In this document: piece after piece, positions 25,743-34,688 of the stretch
Layout: each line of letters opens with the position of its first letter
Numbering within the stretch: position 1 is the stretch's first letter
DNA from: Nitrosopumilus zosterae
GTDB lineage: Archaea > Thermoproteota > Nitrososphaeria > Nitrososphaerales > Nitrosopumilaceae
Assembly (NCBI RefSeq): GCF_025998175.1
Contig: NZ_AP026695.1
Coordinates: 1,304,760-1,368,759, forward strand
DNA length: 64,000 bases
Direction of reading: 5' to 3'
Position numbers and translations under genes: made by a program
The notes under the pieces: generated by a model
What the model saw: only the letters and a program-made list of their open reading frames with translations
What the model was told of the DNA's origin: nothing
The model's database searches: none

Positions 25743-27642
25743 GCATTAAAACCTCCCGTTTGTCAGCTTTATTTTCAACAATTTTCTTAAGTGAATCATA
25801 AACTTCAGTACAAGTCATGGCTCTTCCAGTGTATTTTAAGATAAAGTAATCAATATCACGACTCACATTTTGCTTGAATAGTTTTCCTAGTTGGCCTGAG
25901 TGATTTGCTTCAATATCGATAATTGTCTTGGCATCTTTGAGCAACGAAGTTACATAATCAGCTGGAAATGGATGCAGTAGTTTTAACTGGACATATCCAA
26001 TTGAGATTCCCTCTTTTTTTAGCATGTCAATTGCATCCAAAATTGGACCCTTTGCAGAACCCCAAGAAATTATTGTGTAATCTTCAACACCAAATGATAC
26101 TGCCTGTTGTGATTGCGGGATATCTTTGAGAATCAGATCTAGTTTGAACATTCTCTTATCCATCATTTTTACACGTAAAATTGGGTCTTCAGTGATATGA
26201 CCCCATTCATCAGATTCATCACCAGTATTCCAAAATATCCCATTATCTATTCCCAATCTAGAACGTGGTGATATCCCATCTTCTGTAAATTCAAATCGTC
26301 TATACCCATCCTCTACTTTTTCTAAGAGTTTACCACGGTTTATTGTGACTTTAGAAGGATCAAATCTCTTACAGGTAATCACAGAACTCGCATGGAATTT
26401 ATCCATCATGTGAATTACCGGAACTTGAAAAATATCAGCATAATTAAAACAGTTTCCAGTGTCATAGAAACTCTCTTCGATATCGCCAGATGCATAAACT
26501 ATTTTTGGAAAATCTCCATGTCCTGCATATATAGAAAATAACAAATCATCTTGGCCATGCCTTGTTGGAAGTCCAGTTGATGGTCCACTTCTCTGATAAT
26601 TTGTAATTACTATTGGGACCTCATTCATTCCTGCCCACCCCAGCATCTCAGTCATCAATGAAAATCCGGGACCAGATGTACATGTTGAAGCACGCGTTCC
26701 AGTCAATGCCGAACCAATGGTCATTCCTATAGAACAAATTTCATCTTCGCATTGAATTACGGCAGTAGAACCAGGTCTACCGCCAATAACTTCTACTATT
26801 TCATTTGATTCAAGAAATACTGATTCATCTGATGCAGGAGTGATTGGATAGTAAGGCTGCATTCTACAACCACACACCATCTTTCCCAATGCAGTTCCTT
26901 GGAATCCTTGGACTAGAATTGTGTGAGGTTCTTTTTCAGTACCACTCAACTCATAATTGAAAGATTCAAACTTTGCTGCTGCATAATTATATGAATAAAT
27001 CGCAGTTTCTTGATTAATTTTTGCAATCTCTTCTTTCTTTGCAAAAATATCCCCGATTGTTTTTTTCAGTGAATCAGGAGGCATCTTTACTAATCCCAAT
27101 GATAATGCGACACCAATTACATTAAACATTCTAACTAATCCTTTAAGACGAGGATTACCAGTTTCTTCAGCAAGAGTTGCAAGAATAGACTTGAAAGAAA
27201 CTGGATATAGTAAAACACCTTTTTCTTTTGCAATCTCTAAAACTCCGGCAATTGTAAAGGGTTTATTTTGTAACTCTAATTCTTTATGCAATCTTTCTTT
27301 GAATGGAGCATCAAGAGTGTGAACATCACTTGTTTTTGTTTCAAACAAATCAGAATCATAAATTATTCCACCACCAGAAATTACTTCATCATAGTGACGA
27401 AAAATTGTTTCAGCATCGAAAGATACCATTAGAGATACATCATTAACATTTGAGTTGATTTTCTCATCACAGATCCTTACTGTAAAGTAGCTATGTTCAC
27501 CTTTAATATTAGAATAAAATTCACGTTTTCCAAATACATGATACCCCATCTCTGCACAAACCTTTGAGAAAATATTTGCACCTGATTCTACACCACTTCC
27601 CTGTGGACCACCAATTAACCAAGTAAAATCTGATGTGCTCAC
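25732..27642 (-). CDS. 2-oxoacid:ferredoxin oxidoreductase, fused gamma-alpha subunit
   Basis: A 636-residue fusion. Residues 1-190 are the gamma domain ([19 protein letters not shown]), and the alpha part follows with [14 protein letters not shown], the motif that binds substrate CoA, and later [14 protein letters not shown]. The gamma-alpha fusion is usual for aerobic archaeal KorA-type enzymes. It is the first gene of a two-gene operon with beta. Confidence 0.92.
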   Translation of the reverse strand: MSTSDFTWLIGGPQGSGVESGANIFSKVCAEMGYHVFGKREFYSNIKGEHSYFTVRICDEKINSNVNDVSLMVSFDAETIFRHYDEVISGGGIIYDSDLFETKTSDVHTLDAPFKERLHKELELQNKPFTIAGVLEIAKEKGVLLYPVSFKSILATLAEETGNPRLKGLVRMFNVIGVALSLGLVKMPPDSLKKTIGDIFAKKEEIAKINQETAIYSYNYAAAKFESFNYELSGTEKEPHTILVQGFQGTALGKMVCGCRMQPYYPITPASDESVFLESNEIVEVIGGRPGSTAVIQCEDEICSIGMTIGSALTGTRASTCTSGPGFSLMTEMLGWAGMNEVPIVITNYQRSGPSTGLPTRHGQDDLLFSIYAGHGDFPKIVYASGDIEESFYDTGNCFNYADIFQVPVIHMMDKFHASSVITCKRFDPSKVTINRGKLLEKVEDGYRRFEFTEDGISPRSRLGIDNGIFWNTGDESDEWGHITEDPILRVKMMDKRMFKLDLILKDIPQSQQAVSFGVEDYTIISWGSAKGPILDAIDMLKKEGISIGYVQLKLLHPFPADYVTSLLKDAKTIIDIEANHSGQLGKLFKQNVSRDIDYFILKYTGRAMTCTEVYDSLKKIVENKADKREVLMHGA

Positions 27643-27691
27643 AGTAAATTGCCTCTATTTTTAAGTATAATATTCTGTATTGTCAATATGA

Positions 27692-27838
27692 TTAACCTCC
27701 AGTAGCTGCATCAAATAATGCGCATTCGCATTTATCTCGTTCACCACAAAAAGGACAAACACATCCACACTTATCAATAGAATTACCACATTCTACACAA
27801 ATGGCAAATTCTTCCTCTTCTTCAGATTTAGAAGACAT
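27692..27838 (-). CDS. Small cysteine-rich zinc-ribbon protein, 48 aa
   Basis: ATG at 27838, TAA at 27692-27694. An acidic start (MSSKSEEEEEFAI) is followed by CVECGNSIDKCGCVCPFCG and CECALFDAATGG. There are eight Cys in CxxC and CxC pairs, enough for one or two zinc sites. It lies just before the oxidoreductase operon on the same strand and diverges from the 2-hydroxyacid dehydrogenase gene. The dense Cys pattern argues strongly for a real gene; function unknown. Confidence 0.75.
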   Translation of the reverse strand: MSSKSEEEEEFAICVECGNSIDKCGCVCPFCGERDKCECALFDAATGG

Positions 27839-27890
27839 ACGAGATTTAGAAAGAAATCGTATAAATGGTTTGAGTTGAATCTCAAGACTG

Positions 27891-28856
27891 ATGAAAAAAG
27901 TCTTTCTTACAAGAACCTTACATGATTTTGCATTAAATGAATTGAAAAAAAAGTATCAGATTGAAGTTCATTCGGGGAAAATTCCTATTTCTCAAACAAA
28001 ACTTAGATCAAAAATTAAAGATGTAGATGGAATCATTTGTTTTCCATATGACAAAATAAATAAAGAAACCATAGAGTTAGCAAAGAATCTAAAAGTAATC
28101 AGCACTTATAGCGTAGGATTTGATCACATTGATGTCAATTATGCCAAAGAAAGAAAAATTCGCGTAGGATATACTCCTGAAGTACTAACTGATGCAACTG
28201 CAGATTTAGCATTCTCATTGTTGCTTGATCTTCTAAGACGAGTGTCTGAGGGTGACAGAATTATTAGAAATGGTAAATGGAAAGTGATCTATGGCGCACA
28301 TGATTATGTTGGGGTTGATCTTCAGGGAAAAACTCTTGGTATTTTGGGTTTGGGAAGAATTGGTAAAACACTTGCAAAAAGAGCAAAAGCCTTTGAGATG
28401 AACATCATATATCACAACAGAAAACCACTCTCAAAATCGAAAGAAAATGCATTAGGCGTAAAATTTGCCTCATTTGAAAAGATAATCACACAAAGCGACA
28501 TCATATCAATACATGTTCCACACACTAAAGAGACAGACCAGTTATTTGACATGAAGGTATTTAATAAAATGAAAAAATCGGCATTTCTAATTAATACTGC
28601 ACGAGGAAAAATTGTAAATGAAAAAGAACTTGTAAAGGCACTAAAGAAAAAAATTATTTCAGGTGCAGGACTAGATGTATTTGAGCAAGAACCAATCGGA
28701 GTGAAAAATCCTTTGACAAGATTGGAAAATGTTGTTCTTGCACCACACATTGGCAGTTCAACAAAGGAGACCCGAGCCAAGATGGCAGAGATTACTGTTA
28801 AAAATCTGAATCTAGGAATGAATGGAAAAAAGCCGATCTATTCAGTAGGATATTGA
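27891..28856 (+). CDS. D-2-hydroxyacid dehydrogenase (glyoxylate/hydroxypyruvate reductase-like)
   Basis: A 321-residue NAD(P)-dependent dehydrogenase. The Rossmann motif is GILGLGRIGKTLAKRAKAF (about 145-163). The catalytic triad is Arg in NTARGKIVNE, Glu in DVFEQEP and His in APHIGSSTKE. It reduces a 2-oxoacid such as glyoxylate or hydroxypyruvate. The substrate is not assigned. Confidence 0.9.
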   Translation: MKKVFLTRTLHDFALNELKKKYQIEVHSGKIPISQTKLRSKIKDVDGIICFPYDKINKETIELAKNLKVISTYSVGFDHIDVNYAKERKIRVGYTPEVLTDATADLAFSLLLDLLRRVSEGDRIIRNGKWKVIYGAHDYVGVDLQGKTLGILGLGRIGKTLAKRAKAFEMNIIYHNRKPLSKSKENALGVKFASFEKIITQSDIISIHVPHTKETDQLFDMKVFNKMKKSAFLINTARGKIVNEKELVKALKKKIISGAGLDVFEQEPIGVKNPLTRLENVVLAPHIGSSTKETRAKMAEITVKNLNLGMNGKKPIYSVGY

Positions 28857-28925
28857 ATTTTACGCTTGAGTGATCAATTAAAACAATGTGCGGTTTTTAT
28901 ATTGAAATCGCAGTATAAAATCAGA

Positions 28926-29012
28926 TTGAAAAAATTCAAACATACTAATGAAGAATTAGAATTAGCTAAGTTACAATCTGAAAAAGAAAAGAAGAAAAAA
29001 GAATTAGAATAA
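28926..29012 (+). CDS. 28-residue charged micro-protein
   Basis: A TTG start at 28926 and TAA at 29010-29012 give MKKFKHTNEELELAKLQSEK followed by a Lys/Glu helix. A TATA-like TTTTTATAT lies about 30 nt upstream (28894-28902) and a strong terminator hairpin follows at 29023, so a short transcript here is likely. The frame could also start at 28866 (TTG), giving 48 residues. Coding is plausible, but the transcript might instead be a non-coding RNA. Confidence 0.45.
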   Translation: MKKFKHTNEELELAKLQSEKEKKKKELE

Positions 29013-29022
29013 CATTTTTTCT

Positions 29023-29051
29023 CCTTGTCTTTTTCAGACAAGGTTTTTTTT
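29023..29051 (+). terminator. Intrinsic-type terminator hairpin
   Basis: CCTTGTCT, loop TTTTC, AGACAAGG, then eight T (29044-29051). The stem is a perfect 8 bp. The T run is on the + strand only, so it ends the short rightward transcript. It abuts the stop of the leftward gene at 29050. Confidence 0.75.
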
Positions 29052-29427
29052 AAAAATTAATGATGGAAGAATATTTTTGGTTTAAATCCTCATAGAGTTT
29101 TTTTCGTGAAGGGATTATTGTTTTTGTTCCATCATACATTTTTGTAAAAAATGCAGCCAAAACACGATCCCCATATCCATCAAAGAATTGTACGCTAAAA
29201 CTAATCCGTTCAGGTTTTTCTTCTTGTAGAAATTTTGCAGATTTTATCAATTCAGAATCAATATGCATGTGTGCAGGATCGTCATTATCACCAATTGTAA
29301 TCCATTTTTCTTTTTGTTTGATATTAAGAGAGTCGCTTCTAACCTCACATGTTGCGGCGTTACTTTTTACGATGAATAAAACATCATCAGTTGCAACTAT
29401 ATCAGATAACAATTCGAAAAGCATCAC
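29050..29427 (-). CDS. Conserved hypothetical protein, 125 aa
   Basis: A soluble alpha/beta protein opening MMLFELLSDIVATDDVLFIV with the middle KWITIGDNDDPAHMHIDSEL. The composition suggests a small enzyme-like fold; no Cys pair, signal peptide or membrane helix. The DDPAHMHID stretch could bind a metal, by appearance only. It follows the 93-aa zinc-finger-like gene by 23 bp on the same strand. Function unrecognised. Confidence 0.65.
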   Translation of the reverse strand: MMLFELLSDIVATDDVLFIVKSNAATCEVRSDSLNIKQKEKWITIGDNDDPAHMHIDSELIKSAKFLQEEKPERISFSVQFFDGYGDRVLAAFFTKMYDGTKTIIPSRKKLYEDLNQKYSSIINF

Positions 29428-29450
29428 ATATACTTTAAATCAAAATTATT

Positions 29451-29732
29451 TCAATTTTTAGAAGATTTCATGTCAATTTGAACAAAATCGGATGAATCTC
29501 CATGAATACAGTCGGTTCCAACTGCTTTTACGGGTGAAAAGAGAATTTTACCTTCACGCATTTTTCCTTCATTTTGCAGTATTCCAATTTTACCGGATAC
29601 TATTTCTTTGTGTTTGTTGCATGTTACTCCAACCATATATTCATCTTCATCTGCAACAATAGATACAATAAATTCAGGAGGATTAACACATTGTTTTCCT
29701 TCTTCCATTACGGAGCATCTGTCAGGCAACAT
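29451..29732 (-). CDS. Small putative zinc-binding protein, 93 aa
   Basis: The N-terminus MLPDRCSVMEEGKQCVNPPE and the later VTCNKHKEIV offer three Cys and a His (C-x8-C, then C-x2-H), a possible zinc finger. The rest is beta-rich and ends in KSSKN. It leads a leftward pair with the 125-aa protein. Function not recognised. Confidence 0.65.
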   Translation of the reverse strand: MLPDRCSVMEEGKQCVNPPEFIVSIVADEDEYMVGVTCNKHKEIVSGKIGILQNEGKMREGKILFSPVKAVGTDCIHGDSSDFVQIDMKSSKN

Positions 29733-29805
29733 ACTTGATTTGAAATTTTATTGGATATTAATCTTAATTCTCAGTGACTGGATTTAATATTGACTAAGGC
29801 AAAAC

Positions 29806-31128
29806 ATGTGTGAGACAATGGTTCATGATTTTGACATAGTAATTATTGGTGGAGGCATACTTGGAACATCCATTTCATATTTTCTCTCTCAGCTTAACAA
29901 ATCAAAAAAAATAGCAGTCGTTGAGCAAGCACACAGTGTTGCATTTCATACAAGTGGAAGAAACACAGGAAAAGTTCACGCACCATACTTGTACAATCCC
30001 GAAAAGAAAAAACTGTTTGCAAAAGCTGCATTTCATGGATATGAGATGTGGGAAGAATATTCAAAATTACGAGACTTACCTTTCAAAAAAGACGGGGTAA
30101 TTGAAGTTGCTTTGGATAAAAAAGGCACTGCAGTTCTTGAAAAATATCTAAAGTGGGGAAAACAAAATGGCCTGGAAGACAAAGATATCAAACTGATGGA
30201 CAATGTAGAATTAAAAAAGATAGAACCTGAAATAAAATGTGAATCTGCTCTATATGTATACAAGGATGGGTCTGTGGATTATTCCGTATTTACAAATTCT
30301 GTAATGAAAGACAGTAAGGCAAATGGAACAAATTTCATTTTAGACACTAAGGTCACAAAAATAAAAAAAGAAAACAACAAGTGGGCAATTACATTAAATG
30401 GCGAACACGAGATATGTACTAAATTTTTAATTAATGCTGCAGGCGGAGAAGCAATCAACATTGCACATGACGTAGGAGTCGCAAAAAAATTCACAGATGT
30501 GCATTTCAGGGGAGAATATTGGAGAGCGCCAAAAGAATATCATGACTTGACTAAAACAAGTGTTTACTCTGTTCCAGAATTTCCAGACTATCCATTTTTA
30601 GATCCACATTGGATAATCAGAATAGATGGCAGTTGTGAGATTGGCCCCAACGCTGTTCCAGTTTTTAGCCCATATGGATACAACAAATCAGAAAACATCA
30701 AAGAATTCATCCCAAAAATTCTAGAGATGTTAGGTTCTGGTGCAAGAAAAGCAATTTTCGACAAACAGTTTCAGGAGCTTGCAATTAATGAGATACAGTC
30801 ATCAATGTCAAAAACAACAATGGTTAACAGAGTCAAAAGGTTCTTGCCAAAGATTGATCCAGATAAAATTACTGAAAAGGGGACTGCTGGAATTAGATCT
30901 TCTGTAATTGATGATGATGGAAAGTTTGTTTCAGATGTAATCTTAGTTGATGATGAGACATCATTTCATATTTTAAATTACAATTCACCAGGGGCTACTG
31001 GTGCATTGCCATTTGCAGTACACATCATTAACCATCTAAACAAAACAGGACTCTTTGAGAGTGAAACAGTGGATGCTCAATGCGGCCCATGGAATTTCTC
31101 TCAAATATTAGAAAAATTGGGCGAATAA
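29806..31128 (+). CDS. lhgO: FAD-dependent L-2-hydroxyglutarate oxidase-like protein
   Basis: A 440-residue member of the DAO/LhgO family. The FAD-binding motif DIVIIGGGILGTSISYFLSQ lies at residues 9-28 and VEQAHSVAFHTSGRNTGKVH just after it. The C-terminal half has INAAGGEAINIAHDVG and NSPGATGALPFAVHI. It probably oxidises L-2-hydroxyglutarate or a related 2-hydroxyacid. The ATG at 29806 is used; an ATG at 29818 (MVHDFD) is equally possible. Confidence 0.85.
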   Translation: MCETMVHDFDIVIIGGGILGTSISYFLSQLNKSKKIAVVEQAHSVAFHTSGRNTGKVHAPYLYNPEKKKLFAKAAFHGYEMWEEYSKLRDLPFKKDGVIEVALDKKGTAVLEKYLKWGKQNGLEDKDIKLMDNVELKKIEPEIKCESALYVYKDGSVDYSVFTNSVMKDSKANGTNFILDTKVTKIKKENNKWAITLNGEHEICTKFLINAAGGEAINIAHDVGVAKKFTDVHFRGEYWRAPKEYHDLTKTSVYSVPEFPDYPFLDPHWIIRIDGSCEIGPNAVPVFSPYGYNKSENIKEFIPKILEMLGSGARKAIFDKQFQELAINEIQSSMSKTTMVNRVKRFLPKIDPDKITEKGTAGIRSSVIDDDGKFVSDVILVDDETSFHILNYNSPGATGALPFAVHIINHLNKTGLFESETVDAQCGPWNFSQILEKLGE

Positions 31129-31168
31129 ACCAGAATCGTATTTTAAGATCTTCAAAATATCTAAACTT

Positions 31169-32773
31169 GTGAGTACAAAGTTAATTTTGATAGTTTGTTC
31201 AATATTGTTTGTAGTTTCGTTTTCTCCAGTTCATGCACAACATCATTCAGGTTCTCTTGCTCCACCTATTGATTTTGATGGGTTAAAAGTAGCATTAACT
31301 ACAATCCTTTTTCCAGAGGATTTCACTTCTGACGATTCAAATAATGCCAATTTATCAATTAGGTTTTTTGATAGTGAAACAAATGCAAACATCAAAAGTG
31401 TCACATATCGCGTTGAGATATTTCATGAAAACAACCTAGTTGCCAATGAGTATTTTTTTGATGAAGATGGAAAATTGGATTTAGAAATAAAGCCAAAAAC
31501 AGGATGTCAAGAAAAAGAACTTTGGAAATGTACAAAGTATTATGGTGAAAAACATGCGATAGCTGGTGCTTACTATGCAAGAGGAGATTCATTTCCAGTA
31601 ATTCAAGGCCCTGTTTTTGATAAAAGCGGACAATACAACATCAAAGTCTCCATAGTGGGTGCAACAAATCCAAAAACAATGACTACGAAAGACTTACTTT
31701 TTGAGACTTTTGTAAGCATTCCGCAAAAGGAAATATTTCTTATCAAAACAGCAAATGCTCAAGAATACCCAGTATCAATAAAATCATACAACAGCAAAAT
31801 TTCTAATTTTAATTATGATGAACTAGCAGATAAAATATCATATGAAATACACTTGGATAACGAACATGCAATGCAACATGATTTCATTAGCAGACATGCA
31901 GTAATACTTCAAAAAGATTTCTCGTCTTTCAAGCAAGGATATGATTTGAATGTATTTGTACAAGGAATAAAACTGGAAGACGATTCTATAGAGTTCGATA
32001 TTTCATCTCCGGATCAAAACATAATCAGAACAAACATCACTCATGACGAACTAATGCAGATTGAAGACAAAGCAGGTATTAGCAATCCACTAAAAGTTGA
32101 AATTTTATCAGGAGACAAAAAGGTATTCAGTGAACGTAATTTCATCTTTGAAAATGGATTTTCTGCTAATGTGTCATGGGATTCAAATTCAGACGTAGGT
32201 AAGAAAATCCCATTCACATTTTCTTTTTTTGATGCAATAAACAAGCCAGTAAACGAAGTATTGTTTGCATATAGCATTACAGACTCTGCTGGAAAAGAGA
32301 TTTGGTCCAATATTGGAACAGGGGGAAAATATCTTGGAGTTTTGGCACCACATGGAATTTCTCAAGAATCAATTTTAATTCCAACTCAAGGACAGTATAA
32401 AATTAAACTAATTCTAACGGGTCAAAACTCTAAAAACTTTGCAGAGTTTTTAACATCTACGGCAGATTTTAAGATAGGTCAACCATCAATGCAACAAAAG
32501 ACAGATGGAGTTCCTTCTTGGATAAAAAACAATGCAGGATGGTGGTCTAATGGGATTGTAGGGGATCAAGAATTTGTTCAATCAATTCAATTTCTAATGA
32601 AAGAAAAAATTCTCAACATTCCAGCAACTAAAACAAACCCATCAGAATCTCAAGAGATCCCCACATGGGTAAAAAACAATGCAGGATGGTGGTCTCAAGA
32701 TTTAATTTCTGAGAGAGATTTTGTCAAAGGAATTGAGTTTTTAGTCAATCAGGGAATCATCACAGTAAATTAA
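31169..32773 (+). CDS. Secreted protein with paired W-[IV]-K-N-N-A-G-W-W repeats
   Basis: A 534-residue protein with an N-terminal signal peptide ending at VSFSPVHAQ (about residue 24). The middle is beta-rich with Ig-like stretches (VSIVGATNPKTM, YKIKLILTGQN). Two C-terminal repeats of about 35 residues begin PSWIKNNAGWWSNG and PTWVKNNAGWWSQD. These repeats are frequent on thaumarchaeal exported proteins, from memory. The role is unknown; it is likely cell-surface or membrane-associated by the repeat. GTG start. Confidence 0.7.
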   Translation: MSTKLILIVCSILFVVSFSPVHAQHHSGSLAPPIDFDGLKVALTTILFPEDFTSDDSNNANLSIRFFDSETNANIKSVTYRVEIFHENNLVANEYFFDEDGKLDLEIKPKTGCQEKELWKCTKYYGEKHAIAGAYYARGDSFPVIQGPVFDKSGQYNIKVSIVGATNPKTMTTKDLLFETFVSIPQKEIFLIKTANAQEYPVSIKSYNSKISNFNYDELADKISYEIHLDNEHAMQHDFISRHAVILQKDFSSFKQGYDLNVFVQGIKLEDDSIEFDISSPDQNIIRTNITHDELMQIEDKAGISNPLKVEILSGDKKVFSERNFIFENGFSANVSWDSNSDVGKKIPFTFSFFDAINKPVNEVLFAYSITDSAGKEIWSNIGTGGKYLGVLAPHGISQESILIPTQGQYKIKLILTGQNSKNFAEFLTSTADFKIGQPSMQQKTDGVPSWIKNNAGWWSNGIVGDQEFVQSIQFLMKEKILNIPATKTNPSESQEIPTWVKNNAGWWSQDLISERDFVKGIEFLVNQGIITVN

Positions 32774-32830
32774 TTTCAAATTTTCCCAGCATACAGACAT
32801 AAAAAAACGATGACTATTTTTTGATGATCT

Positions 32831-32847
32831 AAAGCATTTGATGCTTT
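32831..32847. repeat. Hairpin downstream of secreted-repeat gene
   Basis: AAAGCAT, TTG, ATGCTTT: perfect 7-bp stem with a 3-nt loop, 57 bp after the stop at 32773 and before the convergent gene ending at 32903. It has no long T run, so termination is only a possibility. Confidence 0.4.
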
Positions 32848-32902
32848 GATAATAATTTGAATAAATTAATCGTACATTTTATGATGTTTTAAAAATAAAA
32901 AA

Positions 32903-33271
32903 TCATTGGGAGAAACCCGAACCATCAACATTTCTATCCCATATGTCTACCATGGGATTTTGTCTTCTTTCAAGTTCGTCCCAATATCCGTTCAATAGCC
33001 CCGAAGGAACATTAAATGTGGCAGATACCGTGTCACCTACTTGTGCACTGCAGTCAGACACAACAACACTCATTCCGTATTGGGATTCTCCAACACAACC
33101 ATGCTCCGTAACTGCTATTACAGTTACATTTTCAGTAACTTCAGTAGGAACATAGTTCCACGGGGTTACAGTGAAAACTACGGCAACTGCAATTCCTGCA
33201 ATCATTGCAGACAAAAGCACACGTCGCGATAGTCTTCCTTCTTGTTGTTTGATTTGAACCATGTTTCTCAA
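32903..33271 (-). CDS. Small membrane-anchored hypothetical protein, 122 aa
   Basis: An N-terminal hydrophobic helix (LLSAMIAGIAVAVVFTVTPW, residues about 20-40) precedes an extracytoplasmic domain of 80 residues with two Cys (GCVGESQYG, SDCSAQVGD) and TVSATFNVPSG. The domain resembles a short beta sandwich. Not matched to a known family. A TATA-like tract (TATATTATATC on this strand, about 33290-33300) lies 20-30 nt upstream, with a palindrome beyond it at 33305. Confidence 0.65.
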   Translation of the reverse strand: MRNMVQIKQQEGRLSRRVLLSAMIAGIAVAVVFTVTPWNYVPTEVTENVTVIAVTEHGCVGESQYGMSVVVSDCSAQVGDTVSATFNVPSGLLNGYWDELERRQNPMVDIWDRNVDGSGFSQ

Positions 33272-33304
33272 CCTGTATTGGTGAATATTAGATATAATAT
33301 AGAA

Positions 33305-33319
33305 GACTACAGTGTAGTC
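33305..33319. promoter_or_regulatory. Palindrome between RHH regulator and membrane protein gene
   Basis: GACTACA, G, TGTAGTC: perfect 7-bp arms and a 1-bp centre. It is just upstream of the TATA-like tract of the 122-aa gene and 16 bp past the RHH regulator's stop. It is a candidate binding site for that regulator, by position only. Confidence 0.45.
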
Positions 33320-33334
33320 AATTGCACTTGAATT

Positions 33335-33862
33335 CTAGGCCTGAAAACTAATTGTTATAGTGTCCTCAGTTATAGTAGTATCACAGTCTTTCTCCAAGGT
33401 AGTTTTAATTAACGACTCTAGGAATTGCTTCAAAAACAAAGAGCCTTTTTCTTTCAGATCATGATGTACACTAAAGACGATATTGCTTGCTGTTTTTTCT
33501 AGACTGCATCTCCCATATCCACAAAGATCAAAATAAATTTTAATAAAATCAGTCACAGAGTCTAAAGTAATCTTTTTCCATTTGAACAAAATGAATTCTT
33601 TTGCTTCTTGAGCACCGCCTCTAGTGGCTATATCAATTAGAGTTTTTTCGTCAATATTATTTAAAATTCTTCGAAGTGTATCAGTACTCATTCTCAAAGT
33701 ACCAAATTTTTTGGCATAAATCTCAAACTCCACATAATTGCCGAAGATTTGATTTGCCAGGGTATTCAGACTGATTTTATTTTCTTTGGCAATGGTTCTC
33801 AATACTTTTTCATATTCTTCATCAATTCTAAATGAAATACTGGATGTCTTTTTGCTACTCAT
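33335..33862 (-). CDS. Ribbon-helix-helix regulator, paralogue of the one at 42648
   Basis: A 175-residue protein. Residues 6-40 (SISFRIDEEYEKVLRTIA, then SLNTLANQIF) form a ribbon-helix-helix DNA-binding domain. The remaining 130 residues have a pattern with HHDLKEKGSLFLKQFLESL that matches HDLGYNWSLYHKTVLELIF of the 42648 protein, so both share an unnamed C-terminal domain, possibly a ligand sensor. RHH proteins bind DNA as dimers. It ends just before the 33305 palindrome. Confidence 0.75.
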   Translation of the reverse strand: MSSKKTSSISFRIDEEYEKVLRTIAKENKISLNTLANQIFGNYVEFEIYAKKFGTLRMSTDTLRRILNNIDEKTLIDIATRGGAQEAKEFILFKWKKITLDSVTDFIKIYFDLCGYGRCSLEKTASNIVFSVHHDLKEKGSLFLKQFLESLIKTTLEKDCDTTITEDTITISFQA

Positions 33863-34125
33863 ATAACAATGCCTTGAGTTTGTATAGATTTATCTATTTA
33901 GCTGCACTTAACCACAATGCAGTCTTGGATTTTAAATCATTCAGAGACATAACATGAGATGTGTGTTGATATGGCAAAACAAAATCTTTTTTCTTTCAAA
34001 AGATCCAATTGCCTATGCGGATAATGATTACCGCAACTGTATTGTTCGTCCTACTCTCAGTGTTGGATCTACGCCAATATCAGCACATACTTCAGTTAAT
34101 GTAGAGAATATCAAAAGTCTAGTTT

Positions 34126-34479
34126 TCATTTTGGTATTCCCAACTTTTCATTGATTCTTTTTGCAATTTCTTCACTGTTTGTAATCTCCAAGATTATCTT
34201 AGAGTAAAAATTGGACTTTAGAACCAAAACAAGAAAGTTATTTTTTCTTCTTTTAATATAACAGAACTGTTTTTGTGTGCCGTAAAGAAACGTGCCAAGC
34301 TCAATTAATTTTGGAAAATTCGTTCCTGCAAGCTTGAAGCATACAATTTGATGCGGAGGTTCAGAGAATGCAGACACAATGTTAGTATACGGAATGTAAA
34401 ATGATGTCTTGGCAGAGCCAAGCATCTCTAAAATATTAAGATTGATTCGCATATGATCATCAAAGAGAATTATTTTCAT
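34126..34479 (-). CDS. Hypothetical protein, 117 aa
   Basis: Soluble, alternating beta strands followed by a C-terminal helix (SEEIAKRINEKLGIPK), a layout seen in small PH-like domains. No signal peptide or metal motif. Its ATG lies within the 3' end of the CAP-domain fragment at 34460-34621 (20-bp overlap). Not recognised further. Confidence 0.55.
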   Translation of the reverse strand: MKIILFDDHMRINLNILEMLGSAKTSFYIPYTNIVSAFSEPPHQIVCFKLAGTNFPKLIELGTFLYGTQKQFCYIKRRKNNFLVLVLKSNFYSKIILEITNSEEIAKRINEKLGIPK

Positions 34480-34621
34480 CTTCTACCCCACATACATATT
34501 GCAACACATAGAATTTCTCTGCAGACATAGTAATACCAATTCCGATTTTAGAGGCATTAGGATGAAAGATTGTTTCATAGTTGTTCGGATCAGATATTGA
34601 GAAAATCACGTAATAGTTCAT
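34460..34621 (-). pseudogene. Remnant of a CAP/SCP-domain protein (C-terminal part)
   Basis: From ATG at 34621 to TGA at 34460-34462, 53 residues include DPNNYETIFHPNASKIGIGI and FYVLQYVCGVEDE. These match the end of CAP (SCP/PR1) domains, where a H-x-x-I-x-x-P-x-x-x-x-I-G-I-G stretch precedes Y-x-x-Q-x-x-G. The first two thirds of the domain are missing, and an in-frame stop lies 27 nt upstream of the ATG. I read it as a decayed gene, though a short functional peptide is not excluded. Confidence 0.4.
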
Positions 34622-34688
34622 ATTGTATGAAATTTTGATCGGTCATTGAAAAGTGCTTCTACTTCAACTCAAGTTACATCTAAAGCAG

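Noticed and set aside
33954-34154. 66-codon + strand frame
   Set aside because: It has an unbalanced composition, no promoter at the right distance and runs into the 3' end of the convergent gene at 34126. I see no motif.
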